Source: Lacrimispora amygdalina
GTDB lineage: Bacteria; Bacillota; Clostridia; Lachnospirales; Lachnospiraceae
Assembly (NCBI RefSeq): GCF_900205965.1
Contig: NZ_OAOF01000001.1
Coordinates: 496,001-560,000, forward strand
Length of the DNA: 64,000 nucleotides
Direction: 5' to 3'
Shown here: in pieces, positions 53,857 through 61,309 of the stretch
Layout: every line of letters begins with the position of its first letter
How positions within the stretch are numbered: the stretch's first letter is position 1
The notes under the pieces: generated by a model
What the model was told of the DNA's origin: nothing
Seen by the model: only the letters and a program-made list of their open reading frames with translations
The model's database searches: none
Program-made: the position numbers and the translations under genes

Positions 53857-54389
53857 GTATCCATATTCCACAGTACCACCGTCATGTTGGATGTGCACTC
53901 CAGCTTCTCATTCCACGACCCATAAGGCGGCCTGAGATACTGGGGCCTGACTCCCGTAATTGCCTCTATCTGACGATTGTTCTCTTCAATCTGCTCACAG
54001 GCATTGGATAACTCCTCCTTATTCATCTGAACGTGACTGTACCCATGATTCCCAATTAAATGCCCATCCTCCTGCATCTGCTTCACAATGGCTTCTTTAC
54101 CGACTACATTTTCTCCCAGAAGGAAAAAGGTAGCATGGACACCCCTTTTACGAAGACCGTCCAAAAGTAACGGCGTATAAACAGAATGTGGTCCATCGTC
54201 AAACGTAAGTGCAATCTGCTTGTTCCCGGAAAACTGTTCACGAACTTCCTCCCTTGCCTCTCCTCCGGCATCCACCGGAAGAAACAGGATCTGCCGTGCC
54301 TCACTATAGTTATAATATAACGCTCCTGCAATAATGATATCCAGGACAATGACCACCAAAAAACAAGCCACTTTCCATTTTATTTTCAT
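53769..54389 (-). pseudogene. 5' part of a polysaccharide deacetylase gene (split by element)
   Basis: Frame starting MKIKWKVACFLVVIVLDIII, a membrane anchor, then the NodB domain: motif 1 TFDDGPH, motif 2 GNHGYSHVQM, motif 3 YLRPPYGSWNEK. It reaches WNMDT at 53857-53862, then runs into unrelated DNA and ends after 28 foreign residues at 53769. Motifs 4-5 (DTLDW, LLHD) are missing here but are found at 32045-32237 on the same strand. The truncated protein lacks catalytic parts. The intact gene would encode a PdaA-type peptidoglycan or chitooligosaccharide deacetylase of about 239 residues. The ribosome site is weak; an upstream TTG at 54425 is also in frame. Confidence 0.85.
53857..53862. repeat. 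Right attachment core of the integrated element
   Basis: GTATCC, the twin of 32232-32237. Outside it the chromosome reads ATATTCCACAG (codons of WNM); inside is element DNA. A further GTATCC lies 9 bp inside at 53848. Confidence 0.75.
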
Positions 54390-54568
54390 AAACCCACAAG
54401 CCGGCTTTCTGCTTTTATTAATCAATCTATGGTCATAGAGGGGAAAATAATACCAGAATATTACTGTTTTTTTCTATCTTTTCCTTCTAAAACGCGCTAT
54501 AATTAAGATATATTAGAAGTATATTTTTAAATATTGTGTACAATCCCTAAGGGAAGGAGCGGATTTAA

Positions 54569-55165
54569 ATGGAGCACAGGATCATTGCGATCGGGCGCCA
54601 GTTCGGCAGCGGAGGACACGAGATCGCATCCAGACTTTCTGAGGAATTGGGGGTTTCGATGTATGACCGGGATCTGGTAGAAATGGCCGCCGAAAAGCTG
54701 GGACTTTCGGAAATTACCGTTGAAGCAGTAGATGAATCAATTTTTAACACTTTTCTCTCTGCGTACCGCTACAACGGTTTTGCCCCAAGAAGAATTCCAT
54801 TAAATGACAGCACGTTCGAGACACAAAGTAAAATCATTGAAAATCTTGCAAAGAAAGGGCCATGCATCTTTGTAGGGAGATGCGCCGACTACGTACTGCG
54901 GGATAATCCGCTATGTTTGAATCTATTTGTCTATGCATCACTAAAAGACCGTACAGAGCGTATTATGAAACGTTATCATATCTCCAAAAAAGAAGCGGAA
55001 GCTTCCATTAAAAAAATGGACCGGCGGCGAAAGCAGTATTACGAAACCTATACGGATCGAACCTGGGGAAGCATTGAATCCCACAAAATATTGTTTAACA
55101 TCAGCCAGCTGGGAATTACGCAAACCATAGACACAATCAAACACCTTTATAACAACCCGAATTAA
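54569..55165 (+). CDS. Cytidylate kinase-like family protein
   Basis: A 198-residue P-loop kinase of the cytidylate-kinase-like group: MEHRIIAIGRQFGSGGHEIA with the phosphate-binding loop, YDRDLVEMAAEKLG near 33-46, GPCIFVGRCADYVLRDN near 97-113 and a lid-like RMDRRRKQYYETYTDRTWG stretch near 150-170. The family is widespread in Lachnospiraceae and separate from the housekeeping CMP kinase; the substrate is not established. GGGAAGGAG precedes the ATG. It is the first intact gene to the right of the element. Confidence 0.88.
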   Translation: MEHRIIAIGRQFGSGGHEIASRLSEELGVSMYDRDLVEMAAEKLGLSEITVEAVDESIFNTFLSAYRYNGFAPRRIPLNDSTFETQSKIIENLAKKGPCIFVGRCADYVLRDNPLCLNLFVYASLKDRTERIMKRYHISKKEAEASIKKMDRRRKQYYETYTDRTWGSIESHKILFNISQLGITQTIDTIKHLYNNPN

Positions 55166-55193
55166 ATCCAGTTAAAAACTGATTTACATATGC

Positions 55194-55231
55194 AAAAAGG
55201 GCTGCCATTCCACAAAAGTGGAGGCAGCCCT
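55194..55231 (-). terminator. Terminator between the kinase-like gene and cspA
   Basis: GGGCTGCC, TTCCAC, AAAA loop, GTGGA, GGCAGCCC, with five Ts on the minus strand. It ends cspA and may also stop the convergent kinase-like transcript. Confidence 0.85.
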
Positions 55232-55262
55232 TAAAAGGCTCATTTAACAAATGAAGTCCTGA

Positions 55263-55466
55263 TTATGCCATGCAAACATTAACTGCCTGCAGACCACGGT
55301 TTCCTTCTGTTGTTTCATAAGTTACTTTCTGACCTTCTTCAAGAGTCTTGTAACCATCAGCAACGATTCCAGAGAAGTGTACAAATACTTCCTCGCCTGT
55401 TGCATCATTTACGATGAAACCATATCCCTTAGCACCATTAAACCATTTTACTGTACCGTTGTTCAT
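55263..55466 (-). CDS. cspA: Cold shock protein (CspA family)
   Basis: A 67-residue OB-fold RNA chaperone: [20 protein letters not shown] with RNP1 (KGYGFI) and [17 protein letters not shown] with RNP2 (VFVHF). It melts mRNA structure in the cold or in stationary phase. The leader is about 134 nt and contains a 16-bp stem (55523-55576), which fits cold-regulated expression. The promoter at 55607-55635 is near consensus. Confidence 0.96.
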   Translation of the reverse strand: MNNGTVKWFNGAKGYGFIVNDATGEEVFVHFSGIVADGYKTLEEGQKVTYETTEGNRGLQAVNVCMA

Positions 55467-55522
55467 AACGCGTACCTCCTAATAAATAAAAAATAATTTG
55501 CTATATCGCCTGAAACAAAAAA

Positions 55523-55576
55523 TCACATATTTTTGTAAACCATCATCCGAAAATAATGACTTACAAAAATATGTGA
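55523..55576 (-). promoter_or_regulatory. Large hairpin in the cspA 5' leader
   Basis: TCACATATTTTTGTAA (55523-55538) and TTACAAAAATATGTGA (55561-55576) are exact reverse complements across a 22-base loop. The stem lies between the start point (~55600) and the ribosome site. A weak, AU-rich stem of this kind could change with temperature. Confidence 0.7.
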
Positions 55577-55606
55577 AATCATAACTCCATTCGATATTAC
55601 ACGTAC

Positions 55607-55635
55607 ATTCTACCCCGAAAATGCAAAAATGTCAA
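55607..55635 (-). promoter_or_regulatory. cspA promoter
   Basis: TTGACA (55630-55635) and TAGAAT (55607-55612) separated by 17 bp, on the minus strand. Confidence 0.8.
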
Positions 55636-55659
55636 GACTAAACTAATATTTACATAAAT

Positions 55660-55703
55660 CAAAAACAGGGTCCTGTCCCTGTTTAAAAAGGTATGGACCC
55701 TGT
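55660..55703 (-). terminator. Terminator after rplL
   Basis: ACAGGGTCC pairs with GGACCCTGT and is followed by five Ts on the minus strand. Outer arms AATATTTAC/GTAAATATT extend the structure with a bulge. Confidence 0.8.
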
Positions 55704-55724
55704 AAATATTGGCGGAATAATAAA

Positions 55725-56096
55725 TTACTTTAAAGTAACTTTTGCGCCTTCTGCTTCTAAAGAAGCCTTGATCTGATCTGCTTCTTCTTTGGAAGCGCCA
55801 GACTTTAATACCTTAGGAGCGCCGTCAACTACGTCTTTTGCTTCCTTTAAGCCTAAGCCAGTAGCTTCACGAACAACTTTGATAACTTTAACCTTGTTAG
55901 GACCAACCTCTGTTAATTCTACGTCGAATTCAGTCTTCTCCTCAGCCTCTGCTGCAGGACCTGCTGCTGCAACCACTACGCCTGCTGCTGCAGATACACC
56001 AAATTCTTCCTCACATGCCTTTACTAATTCATTTAATTCTAATACAGATAACTCTTTGATCGCTTCGATAAATTCAGCTGTTGTTAACTTTGCCAT
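55725..56096 (-). CDS. rplL: 50S ribosomal protein L7/L12
   Basis: A 123-residue stalk protein. The N-terminal dimerisation part is [20 protein letters not shown], the Ala/Gly/Val-rich hinge ([17 protein letters not shown]) is at ~35-52 and the factor-binding C-terminal domain starts with [20 protein letters not shown] and contains [15 protein letters not shown]. Good ribosome site (GGAGG). It lies downstream of rplJ (120-bp gap), and the transcript ends at a strong terminator before cspA. Confidence 0.97.
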   Translation of the reverse strand: MAKLTTAEFIEAIKELSVLELNELVKACEEEFGVSAAAGVVVAAAGPAAEAEEKTEFDVELTEVGPNKVKVIKVVREATGLGLKEAKDVVDGAPKVLKSGASKEEADQIKASLEAEGAKVTLK

Positions 56097-56215
56097 GATA
56101 ATATACCTCCGTAATTAATATGTTTTTTTTAATGGAAGTTCGGTTCGCCTTTGGCTCACCGAACGGCTGATTTACTAAATTCAGGCTGCACATTCGTTCG
56201 CCTTCATTAAGTAAA

Positions 56216-56710
56216 TCATGCCTCTGCGCCCTGTCCGTCTGCAATCTGCTTGAGAACACGTACAAAGTTTGTAATAGGAGACTGGATGCTTCCCAGTAAC
56301 TTTCCAAGAAGGATCTCTCTGGAAGGAATAACAGAAATCTTCTGCATACCTTGTGCATCATAGAATACGCCTTCTACAACACCGCCCTTGATTTCAAGAG
56401 CTGGAGCTGTCTTAGCGAATTCAGCCAGGATTCTTGCCGGAGCTGTCGCATCTGTCTTGGATACAGCAATTGCTGTAGGTCCTTCCAGAACTGGATCCAG
56501 ACCTTCAAACGCTGTTCCCTTAGCAGCAAAACGGATCATGGTATTCTTATATACCTTGTAAGAAATTCCAGCCTCTCTTAATTTCTTACGAAGTTCTGTA
56601 TCCTGAGCAACGGTGATACCACGGTAGTCTACAACAACTGCGGTCTCAGCGCCGTCCAGTAATTCCTTAATCTCGTTTACTACTGGCTGTTTTAATTCAA
56701 CTTTTGCCAT
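56216..56710 (-). CDS. rplJ: 50S ribosomal protein L10
   Basis: A 164-residue protein that anchors L7/L12 on the ribosome: MAKVELKQPVVNEIKELLDG, then VVDYRGITVAQDTELRKKLREAGISYKVYKNTM and the helical C-terminal tail that binds L12. GGAGG precedes the ATG. The long leader upstream (56720-56940) carries L10-leader-type structures and an attenuator-like hairpin, so the L10-L12 complex most likely represses it. Confidence 0.97.
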   Translation of the reverse strand: MAKVELKQPVVNEIKELLDGAETAVVVDYRGITVAQDTELRKKLREAGISYKVYKNTMIRFAAKGTAFEGLDPVLEGPTAIAVSKTDATAPARILAEFAKTAPALEIKGGVVEGVFYDAQGMQKISVIPSREILLGKLLGSIQSPITNFVRVLKQIADGQGAEA

Positions 56711-56719
56711 TATGGTTTA

Positions 56720-56940
56720 CCTCCTGTTTAGTCTAAGCTCTGCAGCTGCCTGCAAAAGCCTGTTCGTATAAACTGCAAAGGAAGTCCGATTAGCCTGACG
56801 GCTAAAAGAAAAACCCCTCTGCCAAATAGACAGAGAGGTTTACAATTCATTTATTAAAAATGATTCTTGCATATTCCTCGGCAGGCGTTATCACCTTATG
56901 CCTTGCGGCACCTGCTGTCTTCGGCAGTTAATACTTGGTT
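56720..56940 (-). promoter_or_regulatory. L10 leader (autoregulatory rplJL leader) with attenuator
   Basis: This 270-bp untranslated stretch ahead of rplJ contains several stems. One is a terminator-like hairpin at 56810-56842 (ACCTCTCTGTC...GGCAGAGGGG followed by Ts on the minus strand), and one near 56880-56935 is rich in GC pairs (CTGCCGAAGACAGCAGGTGCC region). The layout is that of the L10 leader bound by L10(L12)4 in Firmicutes. Recognised by position and structure. Confidence 0.75.
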
Positions 56941-56982
56941 AGTATAACATTATTTATAATGCATGTCAACCACAAAGCAAAA

Positions 56983-57678
56983 TTAGCCCATTAACTTTGC
57001 TACATTCAGCTTTACGCCAGGTCCCATAGTGGAAGCAAGTGTAACGCTCTTTAAATAAGCACCTTTAACTGTACTTGGTTTTGCTTTGACGATTGCATCA
57101 ACAAGCGTCTGGAAGTTGTCCGCTAACTGTTCTTCTGTAAAAGAAGCTTTTCCAACTGGCACGTGGATAATATTTGTTTTATCAAGTCTGTACTCAACCT
57201 TACCAGCTTTGATATCATTGATTGCTTTTGTTACATCCATGGTAACGGTACCAGCTTTTGGGTTTGGCATTAAGCCCTTAGGTCCAAGGACACGTCCTAA
57301 ACGACCAACTACACCCATCATGTCTGGAGTAGCAACAACTACATCAAAATCCAGCCAGCCTTCGTTCTGGATCTTCGGAATTAATTCCTCTGCTCCAACG
57401 AAATCTGCTCCTGCAGCCTGTGCTTCATCAGCCTTTGCACCCTTAGCGAAAACTAAGATGCGAACAGTCTTACCTGTACCGTGAGGAAGTACTACGGCAC
57501 CACGGATCTGCTGGTCTGCGTGACGTCCGTCACAACCGGTTCTGATATGAGCTTCAATGGTTTCATCAAATTTAGCACTTGCATTCGTCTTAACTAAAGA
57601 GATTGCTACTGGTGCATCGTAGAGAACAGCACGATCTACTGTCTTAGCTGCCTCTGCGTATCTTTTTCCTCTTTTCAT
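56983..57678 (-). CDS. rplA: 50S ribosomal protein L1
   Basis: A 231-residue L1 starting [20 protein letters not shown]. The family blocks are [14 protein letters not shown] near 66-79, [22 protein letters not shown] near 125-146 and [23 protein letters not shown]1 binds the 23S rRNA stalk and in other bacteria represses its own operon through an mRNA copy of that site. AGGAGG precedes the ATG at 57678, and a hairpin copying the L1 site lies just upstream at 57695-57723. Confidence 0.97.
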   Translation of the reverse strand: MKRGKRYAEAAKTVDRAVLYDAPVAISLVKTNASAKFDETIEAHIRTGCDGRHADQQIRGAVVLPHGTGKTVRILVFAKGAKADEAQAAGADFVGAEELIPKIQNEGWLDFDVVVATPDMMGVVGRLGRVLGPKGLMPNPKAGTVTMDVTKAINDIKAGKVEYRLDKTNIIHVPVGKASFTEEQLADNFQTLVDAIVKAKPSTVKGAYLKSVTLASTMGPGVKLNVAKLMG

Positions 57679-57694
57679 TCTAAATAACCTCCTA

Positions 57695-57723
57695 GTGGTA
57701 TTGTCGGGGATTTTCCCTCCCAC
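57695..57723 (-). promoter_or_regulatory. L1-binding-site mimic between rplK and rplA
   Basis: The minus strand reads GTGGGAGGG, a short AAAATCCCC turn, then GACAATACCAC. This copies the GGTGGGAGG and GAAATACCACC strands of the 23S L1 stalk. It lies directly before the rplA ribosome site, so bound L1 could block it. Confidence 0.75.
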
Positions 57724-57750
57724 GTTACAAAACGTCGATTGCTAAGAAAC

Positions 57751-58176
57751 TTAAGCCTCAACCGTGATACCCATACTTCTTGCGGTACCAGCGATCATGC
57801 TCATAGCTGCTTCAACAGATGCTGCGTTTAAATCTGGCATCTTTAATTCAGCAATCTTCTGTAACTCAGCCTTGGAAATGGTAGCTACTTTTGTCTTGTT
57901 CGGAACTGCAGATCCTGATTTAAGCTTGCAGGCTTTCTTCAGTAATACAGCAGCTGGCGGAGTTTTGGTTATGAAGCTGAAGCTTCTGTCCGCATAAACA
58001 GTAATAACAACCGGAATGATTAAATCTCCCTGGTCAGCAGTTCTTGCATTGAATTCTTTCGTAAACTGTACGATGTTAACACCATGCTGTCCAAGTGCCG
58101 GACCTACAGGAGGAGCTGGTGTAGCCTTTCCTGCTGGAATCTGCAATTTGATATATCCCGTTACTTTCTTTGCCAT
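57751..58176 (-). CDS. rplK: 50S ribosomal protein L11
   Basis: A 141-residue L11: [20 protein letters not shown], then [22 protein letters not shown] near 20-42 (the proline-rich thiostrepton region) and the C-terminal rRNA-binding domain ending in [12 protein letters not shown]. It binds the GTPase-associated centre of 23S rRNA. The leader contains an L1-site mimic at 58199-58226. It is 34 bp after nusG and ahead of rplA. Confidence 0.97.
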   Translation of the reverse strand: MAKKVTGYIKLQIPAGKATPAPPVGPALGQHGVNIVQFTKEFNARTADQGDLIIPVVITVYADRSFSFITKTPPAAVLLKKACKLKSGSAVPNKTKVATISKAELQKIAELKMPDLNAASVEAAMSMIAGTARSMGITVEA

Positions 58177-58198
58177 AATTAGGCACCTCCTAATAAAT

Positions 58199-58226
58199 GT
58201 GGTATTGTCGGGGATTTCCCTCCCAC
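58199..58226 (-). promoter_or_regulatory. L1-binding-site mimic in front of rplK
   Basis: The minus strand has GTGGGAGGG, AAATCCCC and GACAATACCAC, one base shorter than the copy at 57695-57723. It stands 14 bp upstream of the rplK AGGAGG, so it could act on rplK while the second copy acts on rplA. Confidence 0.75.
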
Positions 58227-58260
58227 GAGCCTATACAACCGTATAAGCCGCTTTTACTTG

Positions 58261-58776
58261 TTACATCTTCTTTATCTCGCTGAAATTGAGTTCTACCGGA
58301 GTCTCCCGGCCAAACATCTCAACGTTAATGGTGATGGTCTTTTTACCTTCGTTGATGGACTTGATAGCACCAACGGTATCCTTCCATGCACCGGAAGTTA
58401 CCACTACGGTATCTCCCACTTCAAAGCCAACAATTACTTCTTCATTCTTGAATCCAAGTTTTTGCATCTCTTCTTCTGTCAGAGGAACCGGTTTTGATCC
58501 AGGACCTACAAAGCCTGTTACACCACGGGTATTACGTACAACATACCATGTATCATCATTCATGACCATGTGAATCAGTACGTATCCGGGGAACATCTTT
58601 TTATCGGCCTTTTTTTCCACGCCATTTTTCAGTTCGATGACGGATTCAAGAGGAACCGATACTTCCAGAATCTGATCCTGCAAGTTTCTGTTTTCGATTG
58701 TTTTTTCAATGTCAACTTTTACTTTGTTTTCATAACCTGAATAGGTATGGACTACATACCAATTTGCTTCTGACAT
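58261..58776 (-). CDS. nusG: Transcription termination/antitermination factor NusG
   Basis: A 171-residue NusG: the N-terminal NGN domain begins WYVVHTYSGYENKVKVDIE, has the central MFPGYVLIHMVMNDDTWYVVRNT block, and the C-terminal KOW domain is at ~118-171 (VGDTVVVTSGAWKDTVGAIKSINEGK). NusG binds RNA polymerase and links it to Rho or the ribosome; rho is in the same window. TAAGGTGA precedes the ATG. It lies 23 bp after secE. Confidence 0.97.
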   Translation of the reverse strand: MSEANWYVVHTYSGYENKVKVDIEKTIENRNLQDQILEVSVPLESVIELKNGVEKKADKKMFPGYVLIHMVMNDDTWYVVRNTRGVTGFVGPGSKPVPLTEEEMQKLGFKNEEVIVGFEVGDTVVVTSGAWKDTVGAIKSINEGKKTITINVEMFGRETPVELNFSEIKKM

Positions 58777-58799
58777 AAATTCACCTTAACCCTTACGAA

Positions 58800-59003
58800 T
58801 TATAAGATAAAACTGAGACCAAACTTGATGATAAGATCAAGAAGCGCAGTAATCAGTCCTAGAGCAACCGCAGATGACATAACAGCGATTGTTTCTTTCG
58901 TTATGGTATCTTTGTCAGGCCAAACGATCTTGGAAAACTCGGCTTTCAAACCATCTACAAAACTTTTTTTCTGAGTTCCCTCGTTGTTCACTGTATCTCC
59001 CAT
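58800..59003 (-). CDS. secE: Preprotein translocase subunit SecE
   Basis: A 67-residue membrane protein: a polar start MGDTVNNEGTQKKSFVDGLK, the conserved FSKIVWPDKDTITKETIAV segment at ~30-48 and one transmembrane helix (~48-67). It clamps the two halves of SecY. The position between rpmG and nusG is the conserved order. Confidence 0.95.
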   Translation of the reverse strand: MGDTVNNEGTQKKSFVDGLKAEFSKIVWPDKDTITKETIAVMSSAVALGLITALLDLIIKFGLSFIL

Positions 59004-59022
59004 AATCTGCCTCCTAAACTAA

Positions 59023-59172
59023 TTACTTCGTTTCTTTGTGCATTGTATGGCTCTTACAGAATCGGCAATACTTCTTAGTTTCCATTCTGTCCGGATGAGT
59101 CTTCTTATCCTTGGTCATGTTGTAGTTACGCTGTTTACATTCAGTACATGCCAGTGTGATTTTTGTGCGCAC
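59023..59172 (-). CDS. rpmG: 50S ribosomal protein L33 (zinc-binding type)
   Basis: A 49-residue L33 reading [20 protein letters not shown], then [17 protein letters not shown]. Two CxxC pairs mark the zinc form. It starts with GTG at 59170-59172, with GGAGG eight bases ahead. It is first in the rpmG-secE-nusG-rplKA group, behind two promoters. Confidence 0.95.
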   Translation of the reverse strand: MRTKITLACTECKQRNYNMTKDKKTHPDRMETKKYCRFCKSHTMHKETK

Positions 59173-59281
59173 GACTTCCACCTCCACTTAAATTATCGTT
59201 GTTGTGTTTTCAGTCCCTTTTTTCTGCTTCAAGAAATTTTGAGCATAAAAAAAAGACCTAAGCTCTTCCATTCGCCCAATT

Positions 59282-59310
59282 ACTATAACACACAGGACTG
59301 GATTCGTCAA
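59282..59310 (-). promoter_or_regulatory. Promoter P1 of rpmG-secE-nusG
   Basis: TTGACG (59305-59310) and TATAGT (59282-59287), 17 bp apart on the minus strand. Confidence 0.8.
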
Positions 59311-59350
59311 TCTTTTTTTAGAAATACCTGCTAAATTGTAGGATTCAGCC

Positions 59351-59379
59351 ATTATAACACGGGAAACCGGAAAAAGCAA
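59351..59379 (-). promoter_or_regulatory. Second candidate promoter P2 of rpmG-secE-nusG
   Basis: TTGCTT (59374-59379) and TATAAT (59351-59356), 17 bp apart. An inverted repeat (CACGGGAAAC/GTTTCCCGTG) overlaps it and may serve as the end signal of the rml operon. Confidence 0.6.
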
Positions 59380-59403
59380 GCCCAAAGTTTCCCGTGTGTG
59401 TGT

Positions 59404-60249
59404 CTAATTCTCGATTACTGTCAGATACCGCCTTAATGCATCCTGCCATGATGGAAGTGGCTGAAAACCATTTTCCTTCAGCTTATCCTTACTCATACGG
59501 CTGTTCATAGGACGCTTTGCCTTTACCGGAAACTGGTCGGAGGTCACTGGTTCAACCGCCACCTTCATGCCGGCCTGCTTAAAGATTTCACAGGCAAAAT
59601 CATACCAGCTGCAAAGTCCCTCATTGGTAGCATGATAACGGCCGTATTTTTCCGTTTCAATCATATCCACCAGAAGGCGGGCAAGGTCAAAGGTATAAGT
59701 GGGAGAACCAATCTGATCGGCAACAACATTCAATTTATCCCTGGTTTTCCCCAGATTCAGCATTGTCTTTATAAAGTTCTTGCCATTTACACCGAATACC
59801 CAGGCTATTCGCACGATGAAATACTTCGCAAGTTTTTCTTCTACTTCCAGTTCTCCTTCATACTTCGTCTGCCCATAAACATTTAACGGCTCTCTGTGAT
59901 CATCCGGCTCCCAGGGACGGGTTCCCTGACCGTTAAATACATAATCGGTGCTGATATACATCATTCGGATATCCAGTTCTTTGCACACTCTGGCGATGTT
60001 CCCGGTTCCTCTGGCATTGACCTTCCTGCAGATGTCCTCATTATCCTCTGCAGCATCTACTGCTGTATAAGCGGCACAGTGAATCACTGCATCCGGAGCA
60101 GCTTCCCGAATCACCCGGTTTACGCTTTCCCCATCTGTAATATCCATCTCTTCGATATCTACACCCACTGCCTCATGGTTCCGTTTTTTCAGCTCATTTA
60201 CTACATCATATCCAAGCTGGCCCTTTACGCCAGTAACTAATACTTTCAT
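59404..60249 (-). CDS. rmlD: dTDP-4-dehydrorhamnose reductase
   Basis: Last step of dTDP-L-rhamnose synthesis. The 281-residue short-chain dehydrogenase has the NAD(P) loop VTGVKGQLGYDV (5-16), the catalytic MYISTDYVFNG near 95-105 and YGQTKYEGE (the YxxxK pair) near 128-136. The typical VNARGTGNIARVC and PTYTFDLARLL blocks are present. It is 25 bp downstream of rmlB on the same strand. No rmlC follows, which is unusual. Confidence 0.95.
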   Translation of the reverse strand: MKVLVTGVKGQLGYDVVNELKKRNHEAVGVDIEEMDITDGESVNRVIREAAPDAVIHCAAYTAVDAAEDNEDICRKVNARGTGNIARVCKELDIRMMYISTDYVFNGQGTRPWEPDDHREPLNVYGQTKYEGELEVEEKLAKYFIVRIAWVFGVNGKNFIKTMLNLGKTRDKLNVVADQIGSPTYTFDLARLLVDMIETEKYGRYHATNEGLCSWYDFACEIFKQAGMKVAVEPVTSDQFPVKAKRPMNSRMSKDKLKENGFQPLPSWQDALRRYLTVIEN

Positions 60250-60274
60250 CGCTGCCTCACTTTACGATTGGAAT

Positions 60275-61297
60275 TTATAAACGTTTTCCGTACATGTTGT
60301 CGAAATAATTCTGATATTCTCCGTTTATAATATGTTTCCACCAGTCCTCATGATCCAGATACCACTGGATCGTCTGGCGGATTCCGGTGTCAAAGTTATA
60401 TTTGGGCTTCCAGCCAAGTTCTGTCTCCAGTTTCTTCGGATCAATGGCATAACGCCTGTCATGTCCCGGACGGTCTGTTACGTACTTGATTAAGCTTTCC
60501 GGTTTGTTCAGTTCCTTTAAAATGGTCTTAACGACTTCTAAATTGGTCCGCTCATTATGTCCGCCTACATTATAAACTTCTCCCTCTCTTCCCTTGTGAA
60601 TAATCAGATCAATGGCTTCACAGTGGTCAGATACATGGAGCCAGTCTCTTACATTCTCTCCGGTTCCGTATACAGGAAGTTCCTCATCCGCCAAAGCACG
60701 GCTGATGATAAGCGGAATCAGCTTCTCTGGAAAATGATATGGTCCGTAGTTGTTGGAGCATCTGGATATAGTAACAGGAAGCCCAAAGGTTCTCTGGTAT
60801 GCCAGAACGAACAGATCGGCACTTGCTTTTGATGAAGAATAAGGGCTTGATGTATGAAGCGGAGTCTCTTCTGTAAAGAATAAATCCGGGCGGTCAAGAG
60901 GTAAATCACCGTATACCTCATCTGTGGAAACCTGATGATACCGCTTGATTCCATAGGTGCGGCATGCATCTAACAGCGTGGTGGTACCCATAACATTGGT
61001 TCTTACAAAGCTTTCCGGATCTGTAATGGAACGGTCCACGTGGCTTTCTGCCGCAAAGTTCACCACTACATCCGGTTTCTCTTTTTCGAACAACTCGAAA
61101 ATAAAGGCTCTGTCTGCAATATCTCCCTTGATAAAGCGGTAATTGGATTTGTCTTCCACAGGCTTTAAAGTCTCTAAATTACCTGCATAGGTTAAAAGGT
61201 CCAGATTAATAATCTCATAGTCCGGGTATTTATTTACCATATGATGTACGAAGTTTCCGCCGATGAATCCGGCTCCTCCGGTAACGATGATTTTCAT
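60275..61297 (-). CDS. rmlB: dTDP-glucose 4,6-dehydratase
   Basis: Second step of dTDP-rhamnose synthesis. The 340-residue protein has VTGGAGFIGGNFVHHM at the start, VVNFAAESHVDRSITDP near 75-91, the catalytic YHQVSTDEVYGDLP near 116-129 and YSSSKASADLF (YxxxK) near 152-162. FPEKLIPLII and EGEVYNVGG are typical. It lies 12 bp after rmlA. Confidence 0.96.
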   Translation of the reverse strand: MKIIVTGGAGFIGGNFVHHMVNKYPDYEIINLDLLTYAGNLETLKPVEDKSNYRFIKGDIADRAFIFELFEKEKPDVVVNFAAESHVDRSITDPESFVRTNVMGTTTLLDACRTYGIKRYHQVSTDEVYGDLPLDRPDLFFTEETPLHTSSPYSSSKASADLFVLAYQRTFGLPVTISRCSNNYGPYHFPEKLIPLIISRALADEELPVYGTGENVRDWLHVSDHCEAIDLIIHKGREGEVYNVGGHNERTNLEVVKTILKELNKPESLIKYVTDRPGHDRRYAIDPKKLETELGWKPKYNFDTGIRQTIQWYLDHEDWWKHIINGEYQNYFDNMYGKRL

Positions 61298-61309
61298 TGA
61301 TTTACTCCT

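Larger units (their letters stand above)
32232..53862. mobile_element. 21.6-kb serine-recombinase integrative element in a deacetylase gene
   Basis: Both ends fall exactly where a polysaccharide deacetylase gene is interrupted, with a 6-bp direct repeat GTATCC at each end (32232-32237, 53857-53862). A large serine recombinase gene (50220-51697), an SSB and other accessory genes lie near the right end. The remaining cargo covers a chemoreceptor, pta, about 15 small cytoplasmic genes with five GNATs, and an RND pump with a TetR regulator. No relaxase, FtsK-like or replication gene was recognised, so it resembles a decayed or helper-dependent island. The recombinase and a methyltransferase gene are both broken. 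Confidence 0.8.

Noticed and set aside
53769..54389. Accepting the deacetylase frame as a complete gene
   Set aside because: It ends after 28 residues that fit no part of the NodB fold and lacks motifs 4 and 5, which are found intact at the other end of the element.
59173..59403. A tRNA-Trp gene, which often neighbours rpmG-secE
   Set aside because: No cloverleaf or TTCGA arm was seen; the stretch holds promoters and a hairpin.
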